In this document: positions 35,092-43,382 of the stretch, piece after piece
How the letters are laid out: each line of letters opens with the position of its first letter
Position numbering within the stretch: position 1 is the stretch's first letter
Assembly (NCBI RefSeq): GCF_018618475.1
Contig: NZ_JACSMD010000001.1
Location: forward strand, 1,984,001 to 2,048,000
DNA: 64,000 nucleotides
Direction of reading: 5' to 3'
Source: Exiguobacterium sp. s122
Lineage (GTDB): Bacteria > Bacillota > Bacilli > Exiguobacteriales > Exiguobacteriaceae
The notes under the pieces: model-generated
What the model was told of the DNA's origin: nothing
Database searches by the model: none
The model's input: the letters and a program-made list of their open reading frames with translations, nothing else
Program-made: the position numbers and the translations under genes

Positions 35092-36390
35092 ATGGAAGAC
35101 ATTATGTATTATATGGACACGCTGTTCGTACTCATCGCGGCATTGCTCGTTTTAACGATGCAACTCGGCTTCGGCCTGCTTGAAACAGGAACGCTCCGGG
35201 CGAAAAACGCCGGGCACGTCGCCGTCAAACAAATTATCAGCCTCTCTGTGGCGGCACTTGCTTTTTGGGCTGTCGGGTTCGGACTATCCTTTGGGGATGG
35301 GACGCGCTGGTTCGGAACGGAAGGGTTCTTCTTGAACGGTTCGTTCACAAGCCTTGACTGGGCCAACGTCTCGATCGATATCAAATTCTTATTCCAATTA
35401 TCGTTCGTCGCGGTCGCGCTCGCCATCGCTTGGGGCGGGTTCGCAGAACGGGCCAAACTTTCTGCTTACGTCCTATTCGGCATCTTCTTTGTCGCCATTC
35501 TTTATCCGATCGTCGCCCGCTCGGTATGGGCTGGCGGACTGCTTGGTTCGATGGGGATGCAAGACTTTGCCGGCTCAGCCGTCGTTCACCTTCAAGGCGG
35601 GATGGCCGCACTTATGGCAACGATCATCTTAAAACCACGTCGGAAGACAGAGTCACTCGCTGGTCACAACCACGTCCTAACGGTCGTCGGCGGACTTGTG
35701 CTGTGGCTTTGCTGGTTCGGTTTCAACGCCGGATCGACGATGTCGGTCGCTGACGGATTCTTCGGCTACGTCGCCCTCACGACGATGCTCGCGACGGCTG
35801 CCGGTGCACTCGGTGCACTCGCCATCGTCATGGTACACCGGAAAAAAGCCGACATCCCGACAGTCGTCAACGGTGTCCTCGGTGCGCTCGTCGCCATCAC
35901 GGCCGCTTGTGCATTCGTCGAACCGTGGGCTGCCGTCATCATCGGTGCGCTCGCAGCAGTCGCAACTTACGGAACGAGCCTACTCATGGCGAAATACGTC
36001 GATGATCCGCTCTGCGCTTTCTCGGTTCACGGGGTAGCCGGAATCATCGGGACGCTCGCCCTCGGCTTCTTCGCCTCCCCACGACTCGTCGAGGTCACTG
36101 GTATCGGATCGGCCGGCCTCTTCTACGGTGGCGGTCTTGGTCAACTCGGTGTCCAAGCGCTTGGTGTCTTGATTGCCATGGTCATCGCCGGTGGCGGAAG
36201 CTATGCGTTCTTGAAACTTCTCGACGTGACGATTGGGCTTCGTGTCACGGAAGAGCAAGAAGACGTCGGACTCGATATTGCCGAGCACGGCATCTCGGCT
36301 TATGGCGAAATCGAAGAACAACCGGATACACCGGCACGCCTTCCGAAAATCCTTGGTTCAAGCGTCTCAGTCATGTCTCCTAAAAAATAA
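35092..36390 (+). CDS. amtB: Ammonium transporter
   Basis: This 432-residue Amt/MEP/Rh channel of about eleven helices carries ADGFFGYVALTTM-type and LCWFGFNAGSTMS signatures, pore His in VVHLQGGMAA and FSVHGVAGIIGTLALGFF. ATG 35092 has AAGGAGG nine bases upstream; an earlier in-frame ATG at 35011 abuts the TnrA box and has no ribosome site. No glnK follows, unlike the Bacillus nrgAB pair, and a terminator comes directly after the gene. Expected to be induced on nitrogen limitation. Confidence 0.93.
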   Translation: MEDIMYYMDTLFVLIAALLVLTMQLGFGLLETGTLRAKNAGHVAVKQIISLSVAALAFWAVGFGLSFGDGTRWFGTEGFFLNGSFTSLDWANVSIDIKFLFQLSFVAVALAIAWGGFAERAKLSAYVLFGIFFVAILYPIVARSVWAGGLLGSMGMQDFAGSAVVHLQGGMAALMATIILKPRRKTESLAGHNHVLTVVGGLVLWLCWFGFNAGSTMSVADGFFGYVALTTMLATAAGALGALAIVMVHRKKADIPTVVNGVLGALVAITAACAFVEPWAAVIIGALAAVATYGTSLLMAKYVDDPLCAFSVHGVAGIIGTLALGFFASPRLVEVTGIGSAGLFYGGGLGQLGVQALGVLIAMVIAGGGSYAFLKLLDVTIGLRVTEEQEDVGLDIAEHGISAYGEIEEQPDTPARLPKILGSSVSVMSPKK

Positions 36391-36424
36391 AACGAAGGAC
36401 ACTCGCATGGGTGTCCTTCGTTTT
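36389..36424. terminator. Bidirectional terminator between amtB and ecsB
   Basis: A 14-bp perfect stem (36389-36402 with 36411-36424) has A4/T4 ends and a loop of eight bases; further T follow in the plus direction. Confidence 0.92.
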
Positions 36425-37553
36425 ATTTCAATCTAGCCAAATAATAGCGCACGATTCCATAGGCCAAGACGAGTCCGACGAGCGCGTCCCACGTCCCGCC
36501 AAATAGAAGGGACACGAGCCCAAGCCCAATTGCCTGCATGACCAGGAGCCGAAGCGTCCACCATTTATAGGCGGCGAGCCGTTCGGCGCGCGTGATCGGC
36601 AGCCATGACGCGATGGAGACGGAGTCGAGTCGTTTGAACAGCGGGACGAGTTGGAGCGCCGTCAAGCCGACGAAGAGCGGAACGACAAACCCGACATACC
36701 AACCGCCTGACAACCACATAACGAGCACGGCGACGAGTGCCAGTCGAAAAATCAAGTCGAGCGAGTCGTTCGACCGTACAATCCGTAAGCCATACACGTA
36801 TCGGGCTGCGTCCATTCGTTTGAGTACGGAACGGTTCATCGCGTTCACGATAAACGGCCGTGCCTTTACGTCTTCTCGCATCTCCGGTAGATCGACGAAC
36901 CAGCTGACGACACGGTTGAATTGCGCCTTGCTCGCCTGTTCAAGTACGAGCCAGTCTAAAAGCGGAATCCGCTCATTTCGTTTGACGTGTAGATAGACAA
37001 GCGCCAATAGTGGCGGCACGAGCGTCGCGAGCGGCCAGCCCATAAACAGGACGCCTGCGCTAAGAGTGGCACTGATGATCCCGATGTAGCGAACCCCTTC
37101 GAGCTTCGCCAATCGACCGACGACGGACAACAAGACGCTCGTCAAAACAATCGCGAGCACTTCCCCGGACGTCACGTCGAGTGTCCGGACGAGAAGCGGC
37201 AAGACGACAAGCATAAGCAAGATGGCACGCACGCACGCAAAGACGACGTTGAAGAGCCGAACACCGTTCATGTAAGCACGAATGTTTCCGAGTTGCGGCA
37301 ATAAAAAGACTTGGTCCGCCTCTTGAAGTAACGTCCGTGGACGGTGACCGTGCGGTAAGACCAAGAAGGCGAGTGCGACGACCCAAACACTCGGAAACGA
37401 AGAATCGAGCCCGTTCAAAAATTGATTGTAGACGAAAGCGCCATAGATAAGCGTGAAATAGAGCGTGAACAATAGGCCGCCGTTCGCCACGTAGCGGCTA
37501 TATTTCACGACGTCCTCCACCCAAACGCCGAACCGTTGTCGAAATACGTTCAT
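36423..37553 (-). CDS. ecsB: ABC transporter permease EcsB
   Basis: This 376-residue integral membrane protein has about eight hydrophobic segments in pairs (for example VVALAFLVLPHGHR, ILLMLVVLPLLVRTL, LLVMQAIGLGLVSLLFGG). Size, position directly after EcsA and membrane pattern fit EcsB, the permease of the Ecs system that affects protein secretion, competence and regulated proteolysis in Bacillus. It overlaps ecsA by four bases. The transported substrate is not known. Confidence 0.88.
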   Translation of the reverse strand: MNVFRQRFGVWVEDVVKYSRYVANGGLLFTLYFTLIYGAFVYNQFLNGLDSSFPSVWVVALAFLVLPHGHRPRTLLQEADQVFLLPQLGNIRAYMNGVRLFNVVFACVRAILLMLVVLPLLVRTLDVTSGEVLAIVLTSVLLSVVGRLAKLEGVRYIGIISATLSAGVLFMGWPLATLVPPLLALVYLHVKRNERIPLLDWLVLEQASKAQFNRVVSWFVDLPEMREDVKARPFIVNAMNRSVLKRMDAARYVYGLRIVRSNDSLDLIFRLALVAVLVMWLSGGWYVGFVVPLFVGLTALQLVPLFKRLDSVSIASWLPITRAERLAAYKWWTLRLLVMQAIGLGLVSLLFGGTWDALVGLVLAYGIVRYYLARLK

Positions 37554-38287
37554 CGTTTTCGCTCCTCGGCCTCAATCGCCTCGACATAAATGTCGTCGAG
37601 CGATGCGTGCGTGTCGAGCCCGTACGCTTGACGCAATTCTATTGCTGTACCGGTCGCGATGACGACACCTTGGTGTAAAAAGACGAAGCGATCACAGTGG
37701 CGTTCAGCTGTCTCGAGGATATGGGTGGACATCAAGATGGCGCTGTCTTCTTTATATTCGTCAAATAATCGAAGCAATTGTCGAATCGCGAGCGGGTCGA
37801 GTCCGACGAACGGCTCATCGACGATGAGGAGCGGCGTCTTCGTCACGAGCGCACATAAAATCATCGCCTTTTGCCGCATCCCTTTCGAGAAAACCGACGG
37901 GAACCAGCCCAGCTGCTTCTCCATGCGCATGTCTTTTGCTAGACGCATCGTCCGTTCCTCTAGTTGTTCGTCCGTCAAACCGTACGATTTTCCCATGAGC
38001 GTCAAATGCTCTCGAAGGGTCAACGTCTCATATAAAATAGGCGTCTCAGGTATATAACTTATTTTCTTACGATAGTTATTTTCGGAAGATGTCAACGTCT
38101 CGCCATCGACCGTTACCGTTCCGGATAACGGATCGAGAAGTCCCAAAATATGTTTGATCGTCGTCGACTTCCCTGCTCCATTTAGCCCTATCAGCCCAAC
38201 GAGCTCACCTTTTTTTACTTCAAACGAAATGTCGTGTAACACTTGTTTTCCTATATAACCGCCGTTCAACTTGTCGACGTGCAACAT
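37550..38287 (-). CDS. ecsA: ABC transporter ATP-binding protein EcsA
   Basis: The 245-residue ATPase has Walker A GLNGAGKST near residue 38, the signature loop VFSKGMRQKAM, Walker B PLLIVDEPFVGLDP and a switch His in LMSTHILETAE. ATG 38287 is chosen for GAGGGGTGGAG just upstream. It forms a two-gene operon with ecsB. In B. subtilis ecsAB sits divergent from hit; here two unrelated genes separate them. Confidence 0.93.
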   Translation of the reverse strand: MLHVDKLNGGYIGKQVLHDISFEVKKGELVGLIGLNGAGKSTTIKHILGLLDPLSGTVTVDGETLTSSENNYRKKISYIPETPILYETLTLREHLTLMGKSYGLTDEQLEERTMRLAKDMRMEKQLGWFPSVFSKGMRQKAMILCALVTKTPLLIVDEPFVGLDPLAIRQLLRLFDEYKEDSAILMSTHILETAERHCDRFVFLHQGVVIATGTAIELRQAYGLDTHASLDDIYVEAIEAEERKR

Positions 38288-38329
38288 GAAAACTCCACCC
38301 CTCATTTTCAACTTTTTTTTGTGATATAT

Positions 38330-38354
38330 GTTTTAAAAGCTGTCACATGGGAAT
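38330..38354 (+). promoter_or_regulatory. Candidate sigma-B promoter
   Basis: GTTTTA (38330-38335), 13 bp, GGGAAT (38349-38354) fits the general-stress sigma-B pattern GTTTAA-N12-15-GGGWAW. It lies about 100 bases before the GlsB-type gene, a class often stress-induced. Confidence 0.5.
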
Positions 38355-38453
38355 AATCTGAACTGTAAGGCATTTTAAAACTTATTCAATACTTCCATTG
38401 TTCCATAAAATTGTTAAGAAGGACAATGGACAAAACAGAAAGGAGAATGTTTT

Positions 38454-38705
38454 ATGGGTTGGATTATCACGTTGATTGTCGGGGGTATTATCGGTTGGTT
38501 AGCAGGTCTTATTTTAGGTAAGGATGTGCCAGGTGGCGTTATCGGGAACATCATTGCCGGTATCATCGGTGCATGGCTTGGTGGCCTCATCTTCGGCGAC
38601 TTCGGTCCTGCAGTTGGCGGCATCGCGATCATCCCAGCGCTTCTCGGTGCGATTATCTTGATTTTGATCGTGTCGTTCGTCATGAAATCTATGCGTCGAC
38701 GCTAA
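38454..38705 (+). CDS. GlsB/YeaQ/YmgE-family stress-response membrane protein
   Basis: This 83-residue protein has three glycine-rich helices: WIITLIVGGIIGWLAGLIL, GNIIAGIIGAWLGGLIFG and IAIIPALLGAIILILIVSF. This is the pattern of the transglycosylase-associated (YeaQ/GlsB) family, small membrane proteins induced by stress whose mechanism is unknown. AAAGGAG precedes the ATG. A sigma-B-like promoter lies upstream and a terminator follows. Confidence 0.88.
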   Translation: MGWIITLIVGGIIGWLAGLILGKDVPGGVIGNIIAGIIGAWLGGLIFGDFGPAVGGIAIIPALLGAIILILIVSFVMKSMRRR

Positions 38706-38719
38706 TCACACTTACCGAC

Positions 38720-38749
38720 AACGGGACCCTCAGCAATGAGGGTCCCGTT
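38720..38749. terminator. Terminator between the GlsB-type and TcaA-like genes
   Basis: A 13-bp perfect stem around GCAA, followed by TTTTCTATTT in the plus direction; it also stands just before the opposing stop codon. Confidence 0.9.
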
Positions 38750-38755
38750 TTCTAT

Positions 38756-39802
38756 TTACCGAATGATGATATAGAGCTTGCCGTCCCGCTCGACGAATCG
38801 TTTATCCGTTTGAAATCCGAATAAAGTAAAGATCGACTCAAGGAGCGGCCGATCGTAACGCCATTCCATGCCATCATCCGTTTCGACCCGTTCGGCCGGT
38901 TCACCAATCAATGCAATCAAGTCATCCGGACTTTTAGCGAGGTCGATGTCGATGCGCCGGACACGCTCCCCATCAAACGTCACGTCAAATCCGTCGTACC
39001 GCCACAACTCGTTCGTTTGCTCGATCGGTTCGCCGACTGCCTCCGTGACCACGTTCGCCCGTTTGTTCATAAGCCCGTCGATCACCTCAATGGAATGGCC
39101 CGTCTGTGCCTCGACCTCAATTTCAATCAGTTCGGTCCGTTCGAGATCAAACTGGCCAGCGATGGCTTCGCTCGTCTCCGGTTTCAGTTGAAACGCGAGC
39201 TCATCCGCCTCGACGAGCGTCACCGTTTCTTCTTGCGTTCGCGTCACTCCGTCGACAACCGCGACCGCCTTTACGGTATATTGACCCGGCATGCGGTCGA
39301 GGGTTACCGTTTCCCCCGCTTTTTCTAGCCGCGCCGCTTGTACGCCGTGCAACCAGACGTTCGTGAAGGGGACATCGGCCGTGACGGTCAATGGTTTCGG
39401 TAACAGCTCAAGGCGATAGTCAGAGAAGCCGAACCGCCCCTCTCCTGTATCGATGAGGCGAAACAAGCCGTCACTACTCGCCGTCACGTCGCCACGGTCG
39501 GCCGCTACTTCGGCAATCGCCTCACTCCGAAGACTCGGTTCGTCGTTTAACCAGCGGATGAAGCGAATCGATTCCGCCCGTGTGAGCGGCTCCGTCGCAT
39601 ATTCCACGTTTCGTTCAAAGAAATCGACATCTTCGGCCAAAAGTGCCTCTTTAAATTGAACGTGAATCAACTCGTTTTCTGCCGCCGGCTTATATCCGAA
39701 CTGATAGAAGAGGCCAGCCACCGCGAGAAGGATGCCTCCGCTCCATAACCCGATTCGCAGTCGACGTTTCCGACCGCGTCTCTTGACCCGTGCATCGTTC
39801 AC
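38756..39802 (-). CDS. TcaA/YvbJ-like single-pass membrane protein
   Basis: The 348-residue protein has a very basic cytoplasmic start (RVKRRGRKRRLR), one membrane helix IGLWSGGILLAVAGLFYQFG (about 20-40) and a large extracytoplasmic region. The first part (HVQFKEALLAEDVDFFERNV, then AESIRFIRWLND) resembles the second domain of TcaA, a cell-wall/teicoplanin-response protein; later parts resemble its beta-sandwich repeats. No zinc ribbon is present. GTG 39802 is preferred for AAAGGGGG seven bases upstream. Function is inferred weakly. Confidence 0.6.
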   Translation of the reverse strand: MNDARVKRRGRKRRLRIGLWSGGILLAVAGLFYQFGYKPAAENELIHVQFKEALLAEDVDFFERNVEYATEPLTRAESIRFIRWLNDEPSLRSEAIAEVAADRGDVTASSDGLFRLIDTGEGRFGFSDYRLELLPKPLTVTADVPFTNVWLHGVQAARLEKAGETVTLDRMPGQYTVKAVAVVDGVTRTQEETVTLVEADELAFQLKPETSEAIAGQFDLERTELIEIEVEAQTGHSIEVIDGLMNKRANVVTEAVGEPIEQTNELWRYDGFDVTFDGERVRRIDIDLAKSPDDLIALIGEPAERVETDDGMEWRYDRPLLESIFTLFGFQTDKRFVERDGKLYIIIR

Positions 39803-39930
39803 GTCTTCGCCCCCTTTCATTTCTTTTCTTCTATTGTAGAGGAGGCCGATTGATTCGGACAATCGTTCTTCCGCCCGAGCTTCCATGTTATGATGGAAAC
39901 GAGTACTTATATTCGATTGGAGGACGTGCT

Positions 39931-40359
39931 ATGCATACAGAAGAGTCTTGTATTTTTTGTAAAATCGTCAAAGGTGAGATTCCGTCTCACAAAGTTTATG
40001 AGGATGATGCTGTTGTCGCCTTCCTTGATATCTCCCAAGTGACGAACGGCCATACGCTCGTCATCCCGAAACACCACGCCCGCAACATTTATGAACTTCC
40101 TGAGACGGTCGCATCTGACGTGTTCAAAGCCGTTCCGCGCATCGCGAACGCGATTCAACGTGAGACAGGGGCAATCGGTATGAACGTCTTATCGAACGCT
40201 GAGGAAATCGCCGGTCAGACCGTGTATCATTTCCATATCCATTTGATTCCGCGCTTCGGTCATGACGACGGATTCGGGGCCAAGTGGGAAACGCATGCGG
40301 ACGACTATTCACAAGACGCGCTCAAGACCCTTGCCGCTAGCATTTCAAAACACATATAA
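39931..40359 (+). CDS. hit: HIT-family nucleotide hydrolase
   Basis: This 142-residue protein has SCIFCKIVKGEIPSHKVYED at the start and the histidine triad QTVYHFHIHLIPRFG near residue 95. Such proteins hydrolyse nucleoside phosphoramidates and similar compounds. ATG 39931 has GGAGG seven bases upstream. The gene name follows the conserved Bacillus location next to ecs and yhaH. Confidence 0.94.
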   Translation: MHTEESCIFCKIVKGEIPSHKVYEDDAVVAFLDISQVTNGHTLVIPKHHARNIYELPETVASDVFKAVPRIANAIQRETGAIGMNVLSNAEEIAGQTVYHFHIHLIPRFGHDDGFGAKWETHADDYSQDALKTLAASISKHI

Positions 40360-40362
40360 ACG

Positions 40363-40396
40363 AAACGGACCAGGCGCACGCCCGGTCCGTTTTTTA
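40363..40396. terminator. Terminator between hit and the coiled-coil gene
   Basis: ACGGACC-x-GGC pairs with GCC-x-GGTCCGT around GCAC and ends in six T in the plus direction; the opposing gene stops at 40394. Confidence 0.88.
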
Positions 40397-40729
40397 TGTC
40401 GAATTGATCGAATCGTGATGGCGTTTCCGCTCTTCCTCGATTTGCGCCCGTTCGACTTGTAACTTGATTGCCTGCTCGTACAACTGCTGACGCGATTTGA
40501 CAGATTCGGCATATTCAAATTCTTTTCGTAATTCATGTAGGCGGGCATCTATTTCCATGAGTCGCTTTTCTAATAATGTTTGTTTGCGCTCTTGTTCATT
40601 TAACTCCGATGCTTCGTACCCAGCCTCGAGTGCTTCTATGATCGTATGTGCCCAAGTGTCATCTCCGAGTCGCTTCGCCGCGTTGTACAGGTCTAACATG
40701 TCATCGACCCAACGCTTTTGCATATTCAC
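40394..40729 (-). CDS. Uncharacterised coiled-coil protein
   Basis: This 111-residue, highly charged protein is predicted to be almost all helix (ERKQTLLEKRLMEIDARLHELRKEFEYAESV and a second long helix ending KHRHH-like RKRHHDSINST). No family was recognised. It starts at GTG 40729, nine bases after GGAAGG, with an in-frame ATG two codons later. It lies between hit and yhaH on the opposite strand, a place where B. subtilis has no gene. Confidence 0.7.
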   Translation of the reverse strand: MNMQKRWVDDMLDLYNAAKRLGDDTWAHTIIEALEAGYEASELNEQERKQTLLEKRLMEIDARLHELRKEFEYAESVKSRQQLYEQAIKLQVERAQIEEERKRHHDSINST

Positions 40730-40897
40730 TGGAGGTCACCTTCCTTTACCTATATTTTAAAATAAAATGATTTTTCGGTCAAAATTGAATGTTCTGAAAA
40801 ATTTTATTTGAGATATAGGTTTTTAATCTCTCTTTTTTGGTAAAATAATATGAAAAGAATGTATTCTAGCATAAGCGTGCTTGAGGAGGGGAATGAA

Positions 40898-41254
40898 TTG
40901 TCGAGTCACAATCGTCGAGATTGGGTTGCCTTCGGCTTCGTCGTCGCATTTTTAGGCGTTGCGACCGTGAAAAAACTCGCTCGTGGAACGGCGAACGATG
41001 CCGCTTCAACGCAACATCGTGCGTCTACAATCACTACGTTGAAAGAACAATTCCAAAAAGTAGCGGCGAACACGTCGCATGTTGCACAAGCGGGGAAACT
41101 GCAAGGGAAAGAATTGGCGGATCAAGTGAAAGCCGAAGTCGAACGCTATCAGCAAGACATTCAGCCTTCAATCGAGCGGATCCAAGGAAACCTTAACGAG
41201 CTTTCAAACGTACAGTCAGATATGACCGAAGCGAAAGCGAAACAGACCAACTAA
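40898..41254 (+). CDS. yhaH: YtxH-like membrane-anchored protein YhaH
   Basis: This 118-residue protein has an N-terminal helix WVAFGFVVAFLGVATVKKLA and a long helical tail (LKEQFQKVAANTSHVAQ, ELADQVKAEVERYQQDI). The layout matches YtxH/YhaH. TTG 40898 is preferred: GAGGAGGGG ends six bases before it and the upstream codons are not protein-like. Gene order hit-yhaH-hpr supports the name. Function unknown in Bacillus. Confidence 0.72.
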   Translation: MSSHNRRDWVAFGFVVAFLGVATVKKLARGTANDAASTQHRASTITTLKEQFQKVAANTSHVAQAGKLQGKELADQVKAEVERYQQDIQPSIERIQGNLNELSNVQSDMTEAKAKQTN

Positions 41255-41314
41255 ACGGTCTATCGTCATCGTCCGTCGTTTTAGTCACATTGTATCCGGA
41301 AAGGGTGGATCGAG

Positions 41315-41878
41315 ATGGAGCAAGAAAAAGAGTTTACAGGCCCTGAGGCCATGTTGTATAGCCATAAAATCATTCAACTCAGTAAAGCATTGTGGAAGAC
41401 GGTCGAGAAAGACTGGCAAAATTGGATTAAACCGTTCGATTTGAACATTAACGAACATCATATCTTATGGATCGCGCACGCGCTCGGGGGCGCCTCGATC
41501 TCAGAAATCGCCAAATATGGCGTCATGCACGTCTCGACGGCGTTCAACTTCTCGAAGAAGTTAGAAGACCGTGGCTTGCTCACGTTCTCGAAGAAGGAGA
41601 CCGACAAGCGTAACACGTATGTCCAATTGACGCCAGAAGGCGAAGCGCTCTTACTTGAGACGATTCATGCGTTCGACCCGGAAGAAAACGGCGTGTTCCG
41701 CGCTTCGTTGCCGCTTCAAGAACTTTACGGCAAATATCCGGACTTGACGGACATCACCGCAATCGTACGTCGCCTCTACGGGGACAACTTCATGGACATC
41801 TTTGCGGAGACGTCGAAGATGATCACCGAGGAAGCCGGTCGTCGTCCTGAGGACGATGAACTGACGAAAGAAGCTTGA
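41315..41878 (+). CDS. hpr: Transition-state regulator Hpr (ScoC), MarR family
   Basis: This 187-residue MarR-type winged-helix repressor has the DNA-binding region [28 protein letters not shown] near residue 70 and the wing [14 protein letters not shown]. In Bacillus Hpr represses protease, sporulation and motility genes. The strings match ScoC closely. AAAGGGTGG precedes the ATG. Its last 56 bases overlap the convergent yhaI gene. Confidence 0.9.
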   Translation: MEQEKEFTGPEAMLYSHKIIQLSKALWKTVEKDWQNWIKPFDLNINEHHILWIAHALGGASISEIAKYGVMHVSTAFNFSKKLEDRGLLTFSKKETDKRNTYVQLTPEGEALLLETIHAFDPEENGVFRASLPLQELYGKYPDLTDITAIVRRLYGDNFMDIFAETSKMITEEAGRRPEDDELTKEA

Positions 41879-42209
41879 CCTGCTGATAAAGCGGCTCGGT
41901 TACGTCGAGCGCAATCTGTTGCTTAACGCATGCCGTTAAAATGGTCTCAGCATCGAGCGCCGGGTGTAACATCCCGACGAAATTGACGAGCAAGGGTTCT
42001 ACGGACGACAAGCCGTAACGCCCTTGCTCGTTTTGCTGTTCGCGAATCTCCTCCAGTAAGGCGTAAAATTCTTCGACGTCAGCTCGCGTTAAGTTCGCCC
42101 GAATGATCTCATATTCGAAGGGCCGGTTTGACCAGTCGACCGACTGCATCAACAGCTCCATTTGATATGACAATTGTTTCATTTTCTCTTCTAACGACAC
42201 GTTTCCCAC
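41823..42209 (-). CDS. yhaI: YhaI-family (DUF1878) protein
   Basis: This 128-residue helical protein ([20 protein letters not shown], then [21 protein letters not shown]) matches the DUF1878/YhaI family by size, composition and place beside hpr and prsA. Function unknown. It is encoded tail-to-tail with hpr and overlaps its 3' end by 56 bases, with no terminator visible between them. Confidence 0.75.
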   Translation of the reverse strand: MGNVSLEEKMKQLSYQMELLMQSVDWSNRPFEYEIIRANLTRADVEEFYALLEEIREQQNEQGRYGLSSVEPLLVNFVGMLHPALDAETILTACVKQQIALDVTEPLYQQVKLLSSVHRPQDDDRLPR

Positions 42210-42351
42210 CCCATCATTTCACATTCTCTTTTACCATTATACGCTACGTTTCTGTGCTATGATACTGTACAGGCAAGAGAACAGCTGTCATGATTTAGAA
42301 AATGTGATATAGTCGGAACTAGAAACTTATAGATTTTTAGGGGTGGAATAT

Positions 42352-43341
42352 ATGTCAAACGGAATGACAAACGAACCGAAGAAACAAGATAAGAAGTTTT
42401 CAACAGGGGCCCTCGTCGGCGCATCTGCACTCGCGCTCATCATCGGCGCAGGCGGCACGTATGCTGCGACAAATGGTAGCGGCGCATCAGACGACTCAAC
42501 GGTCGTTTCATTCGAAGGCGGCGAAATCACACGCGGTGAAATCGCGAACATGAGTTACGACCGTATGGTCCCGCAACTCGCGTTCCAAGAAACGATGAAC
42601 GAATTGCTTGAAAAAGAGTACGGCGACAAAGTCGAACAAGAGAAAGTCGATGAAGAGTACAGCAAAACAGAAGAACAGTTCAACTCGACAGAAGAGTTCG
42701 AACAAGCGATTCAACAAGCTGGAATGTCTGGGACGGATGAGTTTAAAGAAGCACTCCGTGGACAGATGCTCGTCGATGCGGCGAAATCTGAGCTCGTTGA
42801 CGTGACGGACGAAGAAATCGAAGCCCAGTTCGCGAAAGAAAACGTTGAAGTTCAAGCGAGCCACATCCTCGTCGAGACGGAAGAAGAAGCACAAGACATC
42901 ATCAAGCAGTTGAACGACGGTGCGGACTTCGCAGAACTCGCGAAAGAAAAATCGACGGACACGGGTTCTGGTGAACAAGGCGGCGACCTCGGCTACTTCT
43001 CAGCCGGTGCGATGGTCCCTGAGTTCGAAGAGTACTCGTTCCGTGAAGATGTCGTCGGCGAAATCTCTGAACCGATTCAATCACAGTTCGGATACCACGT
43101 CATCAAAGTCGTCGACCGTAAAGAGAAAGACTTGAAGCTCGAGGACGAGAAAGATCGCATCCGCGAAGAACTCGCTACTGAGAAAGCAGCATCGGTTGAT
43201 GCGAACCGCATTTACGCCGAGTTGATTGAAAAATATAACGTCGACGTGAAAGACGCGAAAGCCTCACAACAGTTCGACGCCGTTAAAGAAGCTGTGAAAG
43301 CCTCTGAAGAAGCGCCAGCTGAAGAATCAACTGAACAATAA
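42352..43341 (+). CDS. prsA: Foldase PrsA (peptidyl-prolyl isomerase), non-lipoprotein form
   Basis: This 329-residue extracytoplasmic foldase assists folding of secreted proteins. A single hydrophobic segment, GALVGASALALIIGAGGTYA, follows a basic start. The parvulin domain runs VQASHILVETEEEAQDIIKQL to QSQFGYHVIKVVDRK (about 165-255). B. subtilis PrsA is a lipoprotein, but here there is no Cys in or after the hydrophobic segment, so the protein must be anchored by the uncleaved helix or released. AGGGGTGG lies five bases before ATG 42352. Neighbours hpr, yhaI and yhaM support the name. Confidence 0.92.
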   Translation: MSNGMTNEPKKQDKKFSTGALVGASALALIIGAGGTYAATNGSGASDDSTVVSFEGGEITRGEIANMSYDRMVPQLAFQETMNELLEKEYGDKVEQEKVDEEYSKTEEQFNSTEEFEQAIQQAGMSGTDEFKEALRGQMLVDAAKSELVDVTDEEIEAQFAKENVEVQASHILVETEEEAQDIIKQLNDGADFAELAKEKSTDTGSGEQGGDLGYFSAGAMVPEFEEYSFREDVVGEISEPIQSQFGYHVIKVVDRKEKDLKLEDEKDRIREELATEKAASVDANRIYAELIEKYNVDVKDAKASQQFDAVKEAVKASEEAPAEESTEQ

Positions 43342-43344
43342 GCC

Positions 43345-43382
43345 AAACGGTCGCCCTCATCAAAGAGAGCGACCGTTTTTTT
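43345..43382 (+). terminator. Terminator after prsA
   Basis: A 10-bp stem AAACGGTCGC/GCGACCGTTT with a 14-base loop and a T run, overlapping the stop codon of convergent yhaM. Confidence 0.9.
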
